Positions 63,563-64,000 of a stretch of 64,000 bases of DNA are shown here, piece by piece; positions within the stretch are counted from its first letter, which is position 1, and every line of letters starts with the position of its first letter. The stretch is from assembly GCF_003402975.1 (NCBI RefSeq), contig NZ_QURB01000001.1:62001-126000 (forward strand), given 5' to 3'. Under the pieces are notes generated by a model. That model did not search any database. It was not told where the DNA came from and saw only the letters and a program-made list of their open reading frames with translations. This DNA comes from Brumimicrobium aurantiacum (GTDB lineage Bacteria; Bacteroidota; Bacteroidia; Flavobacteriales_D; Crocinitomicaceae). A program made the position numbers and the translations under genes.

Positions 63563-64000
63563 ATGAAGTATTTATTAAAGTTTATTGGAATAGCCTTGTT
63601 AATTTTCACATTTGCATTTTCAGGTGTAAATGATAGAATTATTGTTTTAGATATAGGACATGGAGAGAAAGATACAGGAGCTAAACACGACCATATTAAT
63701 GAAAAAGATGTTGTTTTCAATATTGCTAAGAAAATCAAGGAACTTCATAAAAGTAAACACACTAAAATCGTTTTAACACGTGATTCTGATGCCTTTGTTA
63801 CACTTGAAGAAAGAGCTGAAATGATCAATAAAATTAATCCTGAATTTGTAATTTCATTACACGCCAACTGGCATTCAGATAAAAACAAAAAAGGAACAGA
63901 AATTTACATCAGCAATAACAATACAGAAATTGAAAAATCTCAAGAATTAGCTAAGAATATTTCCGATAGTTTTGGAAACAAAAATATTACAATCAAAAAT
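63563..64000 (+). CDS. N-acetylmuramoyl-L-alanine amidase (partial, cut by window end)
   Basis: The first 146 residues of an Amidase_3-type enzyme that cleaves the amide bond between MurNAc and the peptide in peptidoglycan. It starts at ATG 63563 with a signal-like hydrophobic N-terminus (KFIGIALLIFTFAFS). Seen: IIVLDIGHGEKDTGA, with the first zinc histidine and a Glu, then IVLTRDSDAFVTLEERAEMI and PEFVISLHANWHSDKN, with the second zinc histidine. The frame is open to the end of the window. Confidence 0.88.
   Translation, partial: MKYLLKFIGIALLIFTFAFSGVNDRIIVLDIGHGEKDTGAKHDHINEKDVVFNIAKKIKELHKSKHTKIVLTRDSDAFVTLEERAEMINKINPEFVISLHANWHSDKNKKGTEIYISNNNTEIEKSQELAKNISDSFGNKNITIKN

Overview
The window is a 64 kb piece of an AT-rich chromosome from a member of the Bacteroidota, most likely Flavobacteriales. 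The evidence is: three secreted proteins with C-terminal type IX secretion (T9SS) sorting domains; Bacteroidota-type promoters (TTTG/TTG, about 19 nt, TAnnTTTG); almost no Shine-Dalgarno sequences in front of genes; str, S10, spc and alpha ribosomal operons fused into one 32-gene run without tuf, adk or map; and typical families of this phylum (M1 lipoprotein peptidase, very large MG2/alpha-2-macroglobulin protein, GH3-like protein, deoxynucleoside kinase). A family-level placement (Crocinitomicaceae-like) is only a guess. No phage, insertion sequence, CRISPR array or defence island was seen.

Layout. 0.3-8.2 kb: an M1 aminopeptidase lipoprotein converges on a 1,985-residue alpha-2-macroglobulin-like protein; they share an 18-bp palindromic terminator. 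8.6-13 kb: a 1,465-residue repetitive adhesin with a YadA-head-like N-terminus, 13 exact 58-residue (174-bp) repeats and a T9SS tail. 13-18 kb: yidD, a secreted unknown, a 1.3 kb non-coding region with a 275-bp tandem array that runs into the 3' end of a GltB-like FMN oxidoreductase gene, two heptamer-repeat tracts and a small lipoprotein. 18-27 kb: rpsF-rpsR-rplI, a SpoU methyltransferase, DoxX, an unknown helical-repeat protein, a deoxynucleoside kinase, a GH3-like protein translationally coupled to a secreted unknown, and era-der.

26.9-44 kb (minus strand): rpsL-rpsG-fusA-rpsJ-rplC-rplD-rplW-rplB-rpsS-rplV-rpsC-rplP-rpmC-rpsQ-rplN-rplX-rplE-rpsN-rpsH-rplF-rplR-rpsE-rpmD-rplO-secY-infA-rpmJ-rpsM-rpsK-rpsD-rpoA-rplQ. 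It has a recognisable promoter before rpsL, a terminator after rplQ and one conspicuous 76-nt gap with hairpin potential directly before rpsD. 44.4-51 kb: an outer-membrane beta-barrel protein, tRNA-Leu(CAA) and two tandem paralogous T9SS-exported GEVED/fibronectin-type proteins. 51-64 kb: prs-rplY, hutI followed by a giant TraB/GumN-type protein, yicC-gmk-nadD, an AraC-type regulator, a 3-hydroxyacyl-CoA dehydrogenase, a DJ-1/PfpI protein, an NAD(P)-binding oxidoreductase and the start of an N-acetylmuramoyl-L-alanine amidase that runs off the window.

Most of the window is ordinary housekeeping. The parts worth a second look are the repeat adhesin, the 275-bp array invading a gene terminus, the heptamer tracts with an inverted 12-mer, several REP-like palindromes, the candidate leader RNA before rpsD, the alpha-2-macroglobulin that has lost its thioester, the TraB/GumN protein with about 800 unexplained residues, and L17 with a C-terminal helix-hairpin-helix domain. 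I did not find a complete new multi-gene system.
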